Shown here: piece after piece, positions 25,501-33,540 of the stretch
How the letters are laid out: the number at the start of each line of letters is the position of its first letter
How positions within the stretch are numbered: the stretch's first letter is position 1
Assembly (NCBI GenBank): GCA_016806645.1
Contig: JACSYO010000506.1
Coordinates: 2,795,001 to 2,859,000, forward strand
Direction of reading: 5' to 3'
DNA from: Ophiodon elongatus
Lineage: Eukaryota; Chordata; Actinopteri; Perciformes; Hexagrammidae
DNA: 64,000 nucleotides
Translations under genes and position numbers: made by a program
The notes under the pieces: model-generated
The model's database searches: none
What the model saw: only the letters and a program-made list of their open reading frames with translations
What the model was told of the DNA's origin: nothing

Positions 25501-28500
25501 AATTGTCAAAATGCATGTCACGTAGCATCGCACCGGAAAAGGTATGAAAACTAGGGCGTCCACCCGCCTGTCATGTTTCCATGAACTCCTGATCGGAGCT
25601 GAAGCCGATAAATACAAGTGACCACTGCAGAGTTATTTGTCCTGGGAATGAATGCCAACTGTAACCTTTCCCACTGAAGACAAAAGCCAGATGTTAGTGG
25701 GTGATAGTGGGGTTTTTGTGGCTTAAATGAGACACAACAAAGGACCCTGCTGGTATATTGCAGTTTTGAAATATAGCCTGCAGTAATGCACAAAAAAAAA
25801 AAACTGGGGAAAAAGCAAGAAAAAAGTTACAAACGATGGTCCAGACGGTCATGGTCTGGTTGCGGAGCTTTAGCAAGTCTAGTCCCAGATGGGTAATTGC
25901 ATCTCCCAGAAAGTCATAATTAAAAGTTAATGCAGTGCAGTGAGGGTCTCCTCCTATCTGGCAGTCCATACAGACAGTCATTGCTATTCGTCTCACTCGC
26001 CCGGCAGCCCCACATTGGTCTTCACGGCAGAATAAATTAGGAAGAGCAATCCCCGTTCACACATAAAATCTACCCTGGCCTCTTGAACTGTGCAGGGATT
26101 GTTAGCTCACGTCTTAGCATTTGATCATGTGGACATCGGCAGGTGATGTCTCAATGGGAAACCATTCAAGTACTGTTTGATCGTGTCTTGATTGGCGGGG
26201 GATTGTCAGGAGGTCACTGTGTCTCGTATGTTTAAATGTTAAAGTATGCAGGGATCACTGCATCCGGTGCGGGTGTTGAACCGTGCAAGGACTGTTGATT
26301 ATGTCTGGGTCAAGGATAGAAATGGCAAGTTTTCCTTCCAGTTAATGGAAAAGGTTGGTAAAGCCTTTTCTCAGAGCAGAAAAAATAGCTTTTCCCTTTT
26401 GCACTTTGTCTTACTCTCTCTTTACTTTTTCGCCCTCTCTCATCTTCCAAGTCATATGTCAAATTGATGAGCTGGGGAACTTTCTCCATTAAATACTGGA
26501 TATGGGTAGGAAAAAGAAAAAGCCTTAATTGATCACGAGGGTCATTAACCTCCCCTCCAAGCCTAGGCTGGACTAAAGCCTGTCTACACAACATATAGAA
26601 CGATGCAACATGTCACAACAGCTTCTGTTCGTTACGCTCTTTCTTGACATTGCGATTTACTTCAACGGCACAGTATCAATTCATAAACCCATTCCATGCA
26701 CAGTAATTCTAAAGAGCTGATTAAAAATGCCTATGATTTGAAAGTCATTCCCATGCCGTTCCACGTTAACTTATGTTTCCTCATCAGCAGCTCCCTCTGT
26801 CTCTGTGACCATAAAGCGGAAGTGCTAGGCTTGCCTTGAGCTGAAATTACTCATGGTAATAGCACGGCTGAATCATCATATCCCATTGACAGCAGATTCA
26901 TCAAGCCAACCTACTCCAGACTCATATACTATAATGTAATGGCTGCGGCTTGCCACAAAAAAAATTAACCAAAGGCTTCACTTCTCTTATGCCAGCAGAG
27001 AAGTGCAAAGTCCCCTTTCCCGCAGTTTGCAACATTTCTGGATTCAAGCCCAGAGAGAAGAGTGTGAGATAATACAGAGATAAGAGCAGGGGGTGTGAAA
27101 AGCAAGGCACACTTTTAAGCATCGTCACCTTCTAGTTATGGCTTCTGTTGTGTTGCATCGGGCCACAGGCTGCATTTAAAGAATGACTGTCGATGTCAAG
27201 GCAGGATTGATAAGTCGGCCAAGTGGTGTCAGAGAGGGATGGTTCCCCCTCACTAACACCTGGCCCCGGTTTACACACACTGAAAGTAAATGTCAGCAGA
27301 GTGGCCGGTAAATGATGACTCTATAAGAGAGTCCCAGGCATGTGTCTCCCTCCCTTATCACTGCATCTCCTTTACTTTGGAGGAAAGTTTACTCCCTCTG
27401 TCTTTTGTCGGTCTGTCTGGGATGAGGCGACGCGTGCTTGTTTCAATGGTTTTAATCTCTTCATGGGAGATGGAATCAGCGTGGCAGCTGTGTCGAGTGA
27501 GATGGCACTGACTGACAGATCTCACTCTGATATAAACAACTGTCCTTCTATCCAGTACCTCCCTCCCTTTTCTCCCTTTTTTCTTCCCTCCCTCACACCC
27601 TTCCATCCATCTCAAAGTTACCTCTTCCTTTTCTTTGACTTTATTCCTATTTCCCTTTTGCTGTTTCCTCCTTCCCCTGTCTTTCATCTGTTTTGTCTTT
27701 GACTACTTCATGCTTCTCCAATGTATTTTTGGGAATACGCACCCAGGGATTCTTTTTGATTCTGGACATTTGGAAAAACAACATCAAAAGTGGCTAGTTT
27801 CTCAAATTTGTACTGTTTTTTTTTCCCTCATTGGTCCGCTGCTTTGAGTCAGAAACACTAACATTGTTCAGCTTTAGCTCTTGTTCTCCCTCACACCTTC
27901 CTCTCTTTCTTATATCTCTCGACAGCCTCTTTCCCTCCCTGTCTTCCTCACTCTGTCCCTTGGGCATTGAGCTGTTAATTGCCTTTTCCATGTGGAAGTC
28001 TCTTACTTCCTTCAGCTTTGTTAGGGCTCTCTGGAGCGATGGCATGTCTGGCTGTTGCGGTGGAGGGATAAGAATCAGGGAGTACACTGGAGGGCATGGA
28101 GTCTAACTGGACCGGTATGAAAAGTGCGATAGAACAAACTGTTTTATCTGTTTCTTACAGGCAAGAAGCAAAGGTCACTGACACTATATTGTGGAGGACT
28201 CTATTATAAATAGTCTATTCTGGTAGTCTAGACTAAATCCTAATTGGCCCTCCACAGATAGATTGTGACTTTCCCTGGTGTCCTGATGAAGTTTGCGTCA
28301 GTTTCAAAGCGTAACTTTTTGTTTTCTTTATTGTACAGCCACATTCCCAGCTCTGTAAGGCTGTACTTAGGCACAGTATTTATTCGCTAACATCAGCACT
28401 CTAACATGCTCATGATGACAATGTCAACATGTAGATTTTTTTAGCAGGTATAATATTTGCCATGGTTACCATCTTAATTTAATGGCACTAGATGGAAAGT

Positions 28501-31191
28501 TTAGGGTTCACCAACCGTATTATAATTCATCCAGTGTGGTACATGAATACGCAATTTCATGGCAATCTAACCCGTAGTGTAGATCGAGGTTTCATTTAAA
28601 AACTGCAAACGTCAACCTCATGTTGTCACTGAAGGATAACGAAATAGTAAGCTTCGTCCTCCGGGGACCATGAATTACTTTAAAACAATCTAACTCAATC
28701 CATCCAAAAAGCATCGTGGTAGACCGACTAAGATTGTTATACATAAAAACACACTGCTAGTGTGGTTAAAATTGAGCAATCACATTAAACCTAATCAACT
28801 TGTTTTAACTCTCGTAATGAATGTCCAATAATATTGCTTTGTAATCCAACTCCCAATCCTCTTGTTTTAGCCTCTGGCCCTTCATGCCAAATTGTTCTGG
28901 CATCCCAGTGCTCAACTTAACTGCAGTAGGAGGGAACGCTGTGATAACCCATCTTGTGATTATGTGGGTGGTGTTGATGATCACTCTCAGCTGGCAGGCA
29001 CCGTGTGTGTCAATATTTTTCTGTGGGCCTAGCTCAAACCACAAATCCTTCTCTCACCAGTACCACATGAACACAGAAGTTGATTACATGCTGTTTTCTC
29101 CATTGCACCGTTATAAAATATCTATGTCACCCGGCAGAGCAGAGATACTTAACTTCGGTTTGAAATTATGGCATGGGGCTTCCGTGCATCACTCAGTACC
29201 AGGGACATAAAGAGAGGTTGTAATGTATGCAAGTATGATTTTTTTTTCTTCTTTTTGCTGTGCACAAATGTGAGGATTTTGTTCTTTCTGCTTTAACTGA
29301 AAACATTTATGTATTTCGATATGCTTTTATTACTGCGTGTGTGTGTGCGCGCGTTATCACAGGCCGCACCTTGACAGAACCCGTGAAAGCTGTCAGAAGC
29401 CCATTTAAGAGCTGCAGGGATTGAAGCAGCAGCAACAGCGAGGAGGAACAGACAAAACTCCCTGGTGTCAGCCTGTGAATCTGTATGCCATAAAGACCTC
29501 CTCCCCACCTCGAGTATGACAGCACTATTCAGAAGGAGCCACCCCCGCGGTGCAGAGGACAGACAAGGGCAGCAACCGGAGCGTACGTTACCACAAGTGG
29601 AACCAGCAACTCCCCACAGACATGCCAAAGTGTCCGTCAGAAAGCTAACGAGCTGACAGACATTTAGTGGTGTGACCTGTGAAATTTAATTGCAGTAAGT
29701 CATTGTCTTCCATATATCGTTTGGTGATTTAAACGTGTTGACGTTTGGAACATCGGCTCAGCATTTTTAAATGAACAGCCAGGAGGACTGGTTGGTCCAT
29801 TGGCTAAAGGGGTTACAGAGGAGTAATCCTATGTCGCCTGAAGCAATATATTACATTTTTGGAAGAGGAATAAGTTTCTCTATCGTCCACTCTGCTGAAG
29901 TTTTCTTGAACAAATCTCCAACACCTGCAGGGTACTGCTCTGAAAATGACCTTTCTCTTGGCCTTTAGCAAAGTGCTATAAAATGAATATTGTTCCGTGT
30001 GAAGTCGTCTTTGAAGGTTGGTTTACCTAACTTGCACAAAGACATTAAAAAACTACGCTCGATCAAACAAAGAATCCCCACTAAAAGTGTTGACAAAGAG
30101 GTCTGTGGTTTATCCAGGGCAACAGAGACAATACTGGAGAGAGATATCTCTGAATTTTTTATGTAAATATGAATATTATAGTGGGTAGATATCTCAAGCT
30201 GGCTCTGGGAACTTGTTCGCCTCCCAGAAAGTGAAGGTTAGTTAGCCTCGCCTGCTATCATTAAAAGCAACTGCTGGGTCATTGGGCATCAAGCTCCTGC
30301 ACATCCGGCATTATACAAATGAGTGGGGTCTCGCTAACATCAGCTGTGTCTCTCCACAGGTCCAGTGCCTATCTACAATCTACATATATATACTGCTGGA
30401 GGTAAACAAGAACATTATGTTTCTTTGTAATTTGGGTGGACTGCCTCTTTTTTTATGTAATGTGTATATTAAGTGCATGTGTGCATTTACCTGGCCAGAT
30501 ATTGTCCTGAAGAGGGCAGCTCATGTCTGTTTGGTTTGTCGTAACAATTCACCATGTTCTGAATCAGCGCCAGGTCCGGCCTCACCATGGTCGCTGCAGT
30601 GACCGCACGGCCAATCAGCTGCAAAGCATCCCGGATGTAGAAGCTGATTGGCTTGCGGCCCACCTCCCCGTAGGCTAAGAGTCCAAGTGGCCCTCCTAGA
30701 GTGTGGAGCGAATCTGGAGACAAGGGATATCCCATGATCCACTGCAGTGCTGGTAGTGATGACGCGAGCCGCTGAGCTGCCCGCAAGACGGCGGAGAGAC
30801 ACTCGGGGTCAGATCCCAGGAGGAGTACAGAGGAGATAGGAGAGGGGGAGCGCAGGAGACGGGTGGAGAGGATCTTCAAAGCCTCCTCTTCCCTCTGTTC
30901 TTCCTTCTTCTCCTCCCTGCTCTCCCCTCTTCTGTCCCCGCCCCCAGAGACCAGGGTCAGGTTGATGATGTCCCACAAATGCCAGTTCGAACCGCTGTGT
31001 GTCTGCAGGTGAGACAGCAACCCTTCCCCCCCTTCCTCCCACCCGGGGCAGATTACAGCTGCTCCTCCCCAGCTGCTTTCCCCCCGGTTCCCTCTGTCCC
31101 TGTCCCCCTCTCTCCCCTGCAGGACCGCCAGCAGCAGGCTGCCCAGGGTTGATGGGGGCACACGGGCCGACATCTGCAGGTGGAATTGGTT
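608..31191 (-). CDS. grin3b: GluN3B NMDA receptor subunit, 5'-partial gene of 11 exons
   Basis: Joined exons 31191-30491, 25107-24611, 23689-23418, 22778-22542, 19571-19425, 19130-18985, 13705-13590, 5650-5499, 4292-4128, 2651-2584 and 1541-608 total 3435 nt, exactly 1145 codons including TGA, with matching phases at all ten junctions. The product is a ligand-gated cation channel subunit that binds glycine in its extracellular clamshell and assembles with GluN1. It shows the iGluR order: amino-terminal domain, S1, M1, pore loop, M3 with SYTANLAAVMVG, S2, M4, cytoplasmic tail. The choice of GluN3B over GluN3A rests on FCLLVLSSYTANLAAVMVG, SSALNLCYAILF and a KRVHF-plus-coiled-coil tail, compared with family members from memory. 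Exon 1 is missing, so there is no start codon or signal peptide here. Which teleost duplicate (ba or bb) it is cannot be settled by eye. Confidence 0.95.
1542..2583 (-). other. grin3b intron 11
   Basis: 1042-nt intron between E11 and E12, AT-rich. Its main content is the MITE-like element at 2126-2374. A second acceptor-like site (tctcag ending at 1561) with a good pyrimidine tract lies just before the site used. Confidence 0.8.
2126..2374. mobile_element. MITE-like dispersed repeat with terminal inverted repeats
   Basis: The left end reads gttaaagtttgacatttt and the right end, reverse-complemented, reads cttaaaggagcagtttgaca followed by ttttgggaaac, giving imperfect inverted termini around a 250-bp body. 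The internal text (gagagttagatgagaagatc; gagccaggctagccgttt) matches a very abundant percomorph repeat that I recognise by memory. It has no coding capacity. The class (DNA-transposon MITE) is inferred from the inverted ends. Confidence 0.7.
2584..2651 (-). CDS. grin3b: grin3b E11: short cytoplasmic-tail exon
   Basis: 68 nt, residues 812-833 plus two bases of K834. The acceptor is tctacttgcag|AAAATTCAC and the donor CAAAA|gtaagg. It codes KIHRALHATYEDDGKELTDL DQ (split here for length), continuing YWLHTSQ as expected for GluN3B, where KIHRALN follows. It is too short for a simple ORF search. The only GT near the end is the one used, so the phase out of this exon is firm and constrains where the last exon starts. 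Confidence 0.88.
2652..4127 (-). other. grin3b intron 10
   Basis: 1476-nt AT-rich intron. It contains a (GT)n microsatellite at about 3951-3986 on the plus strand, about 140 nt inside the 5' splice site. Runs such as ttaattaa near 3650-3760 are simple AT-rich DNA. No gene seen. Confidence 0.85.
3951..3986. repeat. (GT)n microsatellite
   Basis: Nearly uninterrupted gt dinucleotides, (CA)n in the grin3b transcript, in intron 10. Confidence 0.9.
4128..4292 (-). CDS. grin3b: grin3b E10: M4 transmembrane helix and start of tail
   Basis: 165 nt, residues 757-811, phase 0 at both ends. The acceptor is cacactctcag|ACTCTT and the donor AGCCAG|gtgagt. It codes TLQMGIQHFS, then the M4 helix GLFVLLCMGVCGALLTLAG, and the juxtamembrane EHTFYHLVIPRLRR and TLQYWLHTSQ. 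YWLHTSQ is a family signature at the start of the cytoplasmic tail. Confidence 0.97.
4293..5498 (-). other. grin3b intron 9
   Basis: 1206-nt intron with consensus gtaagt donor and ctctcag acceptor. Part near 5280-5360 is GT-rich (tgtgtgtgtatgtccgtccg). No gene or transposon recognised. Confidence 0.85.
5499..5650 (-). CDS. grin3b: grin3b E9: end of ligand-binding lobe S2
   Basis: 152 nt completing G706 and coding residues 707-756. The acceptor is cctctctcag|GCTACG, only 10 nt from a (GT)n run in the sense strand; the donor GAG|gtaagt is perfect consensus. It codes YGIGLPQGSPLTRNVSEFVS, RYKSDGFMDMLHDKWYKVVP and CGKRVFAVTE, the last S2 helices. PCGKR supplies the Cys that closes the conserved S2 disulfide in NMDA receptors. 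Confidence 0.97.
5661..5699. repeat. (AC)n microsatellite beside the E9 acceptor
   Basis: 39 nt of perfect ac repeat. In the transcript it is (GU)n ending 10 nt before the 3' splice site of intron 8, where the polypyrimidine tract would normally be. Confidence 0.95.
8590..8622. repeat. (GT)n microsatellite
   Basis: Run of gt with one interruption (gtttgtg) in intron 8. Confidence 0.85.
9171..9242. repeat. 24-bp minisatellite, three perfect copies
   Basis: Three identical head-to-tail copies of a 24-bp unit beginning cacctactctctcactaaca. The unit is a multiple of three, which keeps plus-strand frames open, but there is no sign of a gene. Confidence 0.95.
9930..10110. repeat. dispersed teleost repeat fragment
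   Basis: The stretch cagcactaggtgacatcg ... aaccaaaagatgtgcagctt ... aaatagttgctgattaact ... gattgattaatcgattc resembles an abundant percomorph repeat remembered for its 'atagttgccgattaat ... gattaatcgatta' end. A short related end (gattgattaatcaatg) recurs near 62270. No coding capacity. Confidence 0.5.
10120..10301. repeat. AT-rich palindrome with 32-bp perfect inverted arms
   Basis: The arms 10198-10229 (starts ctgcttactttccaaagtag) and 10270-10301 are perfect reverse complements. The 40-bp spacer is itself made of self-complementary tatagatatatatcta steps. The upstream flank 10125-10190 is another tata/gata palindrome. The whole could fold into one long hairpin or cruciform. No target-site duplication or coding content was seen. 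Confidence 0.9.
10461..10601. repeat. interrupted (CA)n microsatellite
   Basis: About 140 nt of ca repeat broken by cgcacg, cc and atcaca interruptions. Long open frames over it are low-complexity Thr-His or Cys-Val artefacts. Confidence 0.95.
10883..10922. repeat. (TC)n microsatellite
   Basis: About 40 nt of uninterrupted tc, (GA)n in the transcript, in intron 8. Confidence 0.95.
13143..13175. repeat. (TG)n microsatellite
   Basis: Perfect tg run within a wider GT-rich stretch (13143-13380) in the 5' part of intron 8. Confidence 0.9.
13522..13576. repeat. (GT)n microsatellite beside the E8 donor
   Basis: 55 nt of perfect gt. In the transcript it is (CA)n starting 13 nt after the 5' splice site of intron 8 and complementary to the repeat at 5661-5699. 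Confidence 0.95.
13590..13705 (-). CDS. grin3b: grin3b E8: ligand-binding lobe S2, middle part
   Basis: 116 nt completing K667, then residues 668-705 and one base of G706. It codes TDPPALDAFIMDKALLDFEV followed by SIDAECKLLTVGKPFAIE. D679 in FIMD aligns with the ligand-amine-binding Asp732 of GluN1. The phase fixes the acceptor at ggtggtgaag|GACAG, which has a GT-rich rather than pyrimidine-rich upstream region. A second AG five bases downstream would break the frame. The donor GAAG|gtgcga is weak and lies 13 nt from a long dinucleotide repeat. Overlapping frames here only read the repeat. Confidence 0.95.
15480..17238 (+). mobile_element. degenerate L2/CR1-group LINE fragment
   Basis: Broken plus-strand frames spell recognisable pieces of a non-LTR retrotransposon ORF2 in the right order. 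APWMNNDIRTHKR at about 15640 lies between endonuclease and RT. TACVQPLIKKSDLNPSEC (16157-16210) is an RT start. The RT active-site YADD is at 16256-16267. NLGVLFDNNLTFEKH is near 16440 and HLRNIAGIRPMLSF near 16520. The C-terminal GFAVKAPRLWHNLHEEL is near 16868. Stops and frameshifts occur throughout, and roughly 150 codons seem to be missing between the RT start and YADD, so this is a dead copy. It ends in an ATT-rich microsatellite. LINE-2 is favoured; Rex/CR1 relatives are possible. Confidence 0.85.
17530..17972 (+). mobile_element. 3' end of a second L2-like LINE copy
   Basis: Translated pieces VPRVKTKHEDALF-like and PPKSWSKLPEDIRLA (about 17640-17735) match the same ORF2 C-terminus as the upstream fragment. 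The copy ends with ataaatgaacttgccttgcc, the TTGCC-repeat terminus typical of many fish LINE-2 copies. It is severely 5'-truncated and interrupted. Confidence 0.75.
18985..19130 (-). CDS. grin3b: grin3b E7: ligand-binding lobe S2, first part
   Basis: 146 nt, residues 619-666 plus two bases of K667. The acceptor is atttcctcag|CTGCAC and the donor TTGAA|gtaaga. It codes LHHPSMGFRFGTVRESSAED, YMKKSFPEMHDYMRRFNQPT and TPEGVHML. The second Ser of ESS (S635) aligns with the glycine-contacting Ser688 of GluN1. The exon is too short to stand out as an ORF and was found by continuing the family sequence between E6 and E8. The intron that follows starts AC-rich (see the intron 7 finding). Confidence 0.96.
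19131..19424 (-). other. grin3b intron 6 (short)
   Basis: 294-nt intron with gtcaga donor and cctcag acceptor. The 5' half is AC-rich in the transcript (actacacacaaggacaca; cccccacacacacacgg). The 3' end is ordinary pyrimidine-rich. Confidence 0.9.
19425..19571 (-). CDS. grin3b: grin3b E6: M3 gate helix and start of S2 linker
   Basis: 147 nt, residues 570-618, phase 0 at both ends. The acceptor is cactctgcag|ACTCCT and the donor GACAAG|gtcaga. It codes TPKCWTGRFL, then M3 NLWAIFCLLVLSSYTANLAA and VMVGEKTFEQVSGIHDDK. The SYTANLAA motif is the most conserved iGluR sequence and forms the channel gate. The following VMVG in place of the FLV of GluN1 is a GluN3 feature. Confidence 0.97.
19572..22541 (-). 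other. grin3b intron 5
   Basis: 2970-nt intron with a B-box-like dispersed repeat at 21245-21425, a short (GT)n at 21682-21700, and a strongly pyrimidine-rich plus-strand tract at about 21890-22450. No gene recognised in 19600-21240. Confidence 0.85.
21245..21425 (-). repeat. SINE-like dispersed repeat fragment
   Basis: The stretch ttgctcaagggcattttaac ... gagaatcaaaccagtgacct matches a fish repeat family known for 'ccttgcccaagggcac ... gattcgaaccggtgacc'. The reverse strand carries ggtttgattctc, close to a pol III B-box. A second, more diverged copy is at 42150-42345. The tRNA-derived origin is an inference. Confidence 0.45.
22542..22778 (-). CDS. grin3b: grin3b E5: M1 and re-entrant pore loop M2
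   Basis: 237 nt, residues 491-569, phase 0 at both ends. The acceptor is gacccaccag|GTTCGTAGC and the donor ACCAAG|gtaaag. RSRDTAAPIGAFMWPLHW leads into M1 (MWVGIFVTLHLTALFLTLY). A cytoplasmic link (NSPFGMTPHGRNRLR) follows, then the pore loop SYSSALNLCYAILFGRT. The tip residue that corresponds to the Asn (N-site) of GluN1/GluN2 lies in LFGRT and reads Gly, as in other GluN3 subunits. In the family this goes with low calcium permeability and weak magnesium block. Confidence 0.97.
22779..23417 (-). other. grin3b intron 4
   Basis: 639-nt intron. Two similar segments, atattatgcactgcagtttgtc near 22990 and atcatacagaaatagtgtcag near 23250, each followed by 'agccac/gagagagg ... acaaatcaaag', suggest a small local duplication. 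Nothing else seen. Confidence 0.8.
23418..23689 (-). CDS. grin3b: grin3b E4: ligand-binding lobe S1
   Basis: 272 nt, residues 401-490 after the split D400. The acceptor is tttctgctag|ACCTGCC and the donor ATTCTG|gtacac (phase 0). It codes KCCYGYCVDLLEKLAEDM, then DLYIVGDGKYG, TGRWTGLVGDLLSG and SFSINSARSRVIDFTSPFYS. By alignment with the GluN1 glycine site, the ligand-contacting Ser/Thr and Arg of lobe 1 fall on S467 and R472 within FSINSAR. Both are present, so the glycine carboxylate-binding arginine is intact. The paired CC and YC cysteines are as expected for the family. Confidence 0.97.
23690..24610 (-). other. grin3b intron 3
   Basis: 921-nt intron, AT-rich, ordinary pyrimidine-rich acceptor. 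No repeat or gene recognised. Confidence 0.85.
24611..25107 (-). CDS. grin3b: grin3b E3: end of amino-terminal domain, linker and start of S1
   Basis: 497 nt completing R234 and coding residues 235-399 plus one base of D400. The acceptor is cctcaag|GTTTCTGTCC. It opens with FLSNTSFTGATGLMQVDAG, the last amino-terminal-domain strand region, with sequon NTS. A Gly-rich linker of about 30 residues (GLVGGFRSSQGQG and so on) follows. S1 then starts at LRVVTLVEHPFVFTREVDED and runs through GLCPAGQLCLDP, a nearly invariant GluN3 stretch. The donor is AATG|gtgatt. It is not a strong consensus, but it is the only nearby GT giving phase 1 to match the next exon, which starts with AC. Other reading frames across this exon are open for 100-130 codons but are shadows of a GC-rich exon. 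Confidence 0.95.
25108..30490 (-). other. grin3b intron 2
   Basis: 5383-nt intron. It holds a dispersed repeat at 28350-28690, pyrimidine-rich tracts at about 27540-27700 and 27880-27960, and a short GT/GC alternating run near 29336-29353. The remainder has no recognisable gene; plus-strand open frames of 60-120 codons lack any domain. Confidence 0.85.
28350..28690. repeat. abundant percomorph dispersed repeat, copy 1
   Basis: The phrases gctaacatcagcactctaac, tttagcaggtataatatttg, catttcatggcaatctaac, aacgtcaacctcatgttgtc and ctccggggaccatgaa match a repeat remembered from many percomorph genomes. Copy 2 lies at 48515-48960. Non-coding; class not known to me. Confidence 0.65.
30491..31191 (-). 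CDS. grin3b: grin3b E2: second half of amino-terminal domain
   Basis: 701 nt, residues 1-233 plus two bases of R234. The acceptor (tctgatag before AACCAATTCCAC) follows a long pyrimidine tract; the donor is CCAG|gtaaat. The reading begins NQFHLQ, a signature that starts the corresponding exon in GluN3 genes, and continues into MSARVPPSTLGSLLLAVLQG. The periplasmic-binding-protein-like fold is recognisable in VLLLGSDPECLSAVLRAAQR, LQWIMGYPLSPDSLHTLGG and GLLAYGEV. An N-glycosylation sequon (NLT) sits near residue 77. Residues about 82-105 form a low-complexity charged insert rich in Glu, Lys and Arg (EEKKEEQREEE) that I do not remember from mammalian GluN3B. The frame continues open upstream only to a TAG, which is part of the acceptor. 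Confidence 0.95.
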
Positions 31192-31270
31192 CTATCAGAG
31201 AGGACAGGAAGTTGAAAGAACAAAAAAGGAGAGAGCAAAGAGAGGAAAAAAAGAGAAAGAGCAGTGAGAA

Positions 31271-31310
31271 AGTTGGGGGGAGGGGTGGGGGTGGAGGGGT
31301 GGGAGGTGGT
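31271..31310 (+). other. G-run cluster upstream of E2
   Basis: Plus strand reads gttggggggaggggtggggg followed by tggaggggtggg, at least five runs of three or more G. On the sense strand it is C-rich and lies 85-120 nt before the E2 acceptor. It fits a G-quadruplex motif on the non-transcript strand. Confidence 0.7.
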
Positions 31311-32013
31311 GACAAGGTAAAATGATGGAGGAGAGAACAGAACGGGAGAGAAGAGAAAGGGAGAAGAGAAAACACGAACAAAACAGAGATTAATAGATGC
31401 CGCCAAACCCCAACACCTCCGGGCTGTATAACGTAAAATCACATTAAAAGCAGCTTTTATGAGCGCCCGAGTGCTGCAAAAACAATCCCTGTCGCTGCAG
31501 TAATTCACCACAACACTGATCAGAAACAATCAGTCACATTCGTTCATTATCTCTCACTCTGATAGAGAAGAGCCGCACTGATACAAACAAGGAGTCAATG
31601 ATTCGCATCTAATCTGCAACATCACAGTTGACTTGGCAAGACAACAGTAGCATCCACAGTTCATCCAGAAGCCCGCATTTCCAAACCCCACTGAAAACAC
31701 TGGCTTGTTTCATACTGTTCCAAAATGGATAACACTGTTGTCCTTGAATGCAGCTCACAGATGGACGTTCCCTCTGCTTCCTTTGGGGCTTCTATCCATT
31801 TTTCATCCCATCAGTGCTCCAGGCAAGGTTGAGGGGGGAGCCTGCTTTTATACAGAGAGCCCAAAGTTTAACTTAACATGATTTAAGATTTGCACTAATC
31901 TCATTGAACTGAGATGATAGGTATGTGCTATACACTATGCTCATGAAAATTCCTCCGGCATAAGTGCGTAGACATTTTCAGCATCTTTACAACATACGCA
32001 GAAGTGTGTGCGC

Positions 32014-32015
32014 GT

Positions 32016-32052
<37 letters not shown>
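32014..32052. repeat. (CA)n microsatellite
   Basis: Near-perfect ca run preceded by gtgtgtgcgcgtg, an alternating purine-pyrimidine stretch. Confidence 0.95.
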
Positions 32053-32053
<1 letters not shown>

Positions 32054-32999
32054 CAAAAGGCACGGACAAACAATACTTAATTAAATCTGTGCCTATACTG
32101 TAAATCCATGCAGGTACATAAAGTGTTTATAGAGAAACTTCTGGAATACACACCCGCATGGATGTGTGTCTGTAGATATCTAAACCAAAACCACAGGCAT
32201 TCATTCAAATGGAAATGTCCCACCCGGGACTACAAAGTAAACGGAAGGACCCTCTACTGAAAGTCCTTGAGTCCCTTCAGAGAGTAAAAAAAATATTTGA
32301 CTGAAGTCTGCAAAGACACGGCTGAATTAATGCAGCGTATCTATTTATCCCCCTGAGAGAGGCTAGGAGTGTGTGTGTGAGGGGACGAGTGAAAATAGGC
32401 CTCTCCGTTTGAACTCAATGGGGGGCCTGAAAGGTAGCGGTGGTGGTGGGTGTTGTTGGTGAGAGGGAAGCAGGTGGCAGCGACGAATAGAGATAGGGAG
32501 GAGGTGCCTGCTACAGGTGTGAGCATTATTCAGCATTTTACCATCAGGAATGAGACTAACATCATGCATATTTTGTCAAAGTACCCTGAGAGCCCAAAAT
32601 GTGACGATAAAAGATCAAAACAGAGCCTCAAGGCAGGTGGAGGAATTAGCATGTAAATCTACATCTGCTCTTATTCCAAGTTTCCATAATCTAAGCTCCA
32701 TCTATGCCATCCAGCCTTTGAATATTAACATAAGGCCAAATATCAATGTATGCATTAAAAAAAGCAACAAAAAATGAGACATTGTGACAGCAAGCTGTAC
32801 ATCATGATCCTAGTGAATACAGCTTGATAGAAAATCAGAGACGGAATCTTACAACATGTATCATTGTCAAATTAATTGTAATAATGATCATCTGCGTTGC
32901 ATCCCACAGCTGTGTCAGCTGTTTTTACCAGCGTTATTTCATTATTTCTCCTGCACTGACAATGACTGCAAACTCGCTTGACTTTTTGAGAGATTATTT

Positions 33000-33075
33000 T
33001 ACAATTTTATTTACATTTCAGGCGTTTAGCCAGTGTCTTTTATCTTGAGCGACTCACAATGAGCACAATGGTTGA
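33000..33075. repeat. teleost dispersed-repeat motif
   Basis: The stretch tttacatttcaggcgtttag followed by ccagtgtcttttatcttgag and cgactcacaatgag is a diverged form of a fish repeat remembered as 'catttagcagacgcttttatccaaagcgacttacaat'. Only this short piece is recognisable. Confidence 0.5.
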
Positions 33076-33512
33076 ATTACTTCAAGATTGGGGACGTGAG
33101 AATAATAATAAGGAGCATCATAGACGTGGTATTTGTACTTGCTGCTGTTTGGAGAGGAAGCAAATTAGAGTGAATATAGCAGGAAGATGTGGGAGCCGTG
33201 ATGTGATTCTGAAGCGATAAGGTGATTTTCGGAAAGGCATGAGTTCCAGCACATAAGACGACAAAGCACTCTGCTATTTTGGGGGAGGAAGGACTTTTTC
33301 AGAAATTCTGTGGGCAATCGAACGTGACAAGCACCAAAGTGGACCCAATGAAAAAAGCCCTGGAGTTATTGCCTATTACAACTGCAGTCCCTTCTTGACT
33401 GCATTTGAATGTTTTGGTACAATTAATTCCAGTGATGTATTAGAGCAATAACTCCCAAGAGAGCATTTTCTGCTGTGCTTATAGGTACATGTGATGTACT
33501 TTCTAAAAAAAT

Positions 33513-33540
33513 GTATAATAATAATAATAATAATAATAAC
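33513..33540. repeat. (ATA)n microsatellite
   Basis: Nine trinucleotide copies, uninterrupted. Confidence 0.95.

Noticed and set aside
31173..31191. ATG at 31173 as a start codon, or ctgcag|ATG as the E2 acceptor.
   Set aside because: The in-frame upstream codons spell NQFHLQ, the family signature, and a much better pyrimidine tract precedes the acceptor at 31192.
30809..31529. Alternative minus-strand frames of 150-190 codons around E2.
   Set aside because: They run through the pyrimidine-rich acceptor region and the purine-rich insert in other frames; only one frame matches the GluN3 amino-terminal domain.
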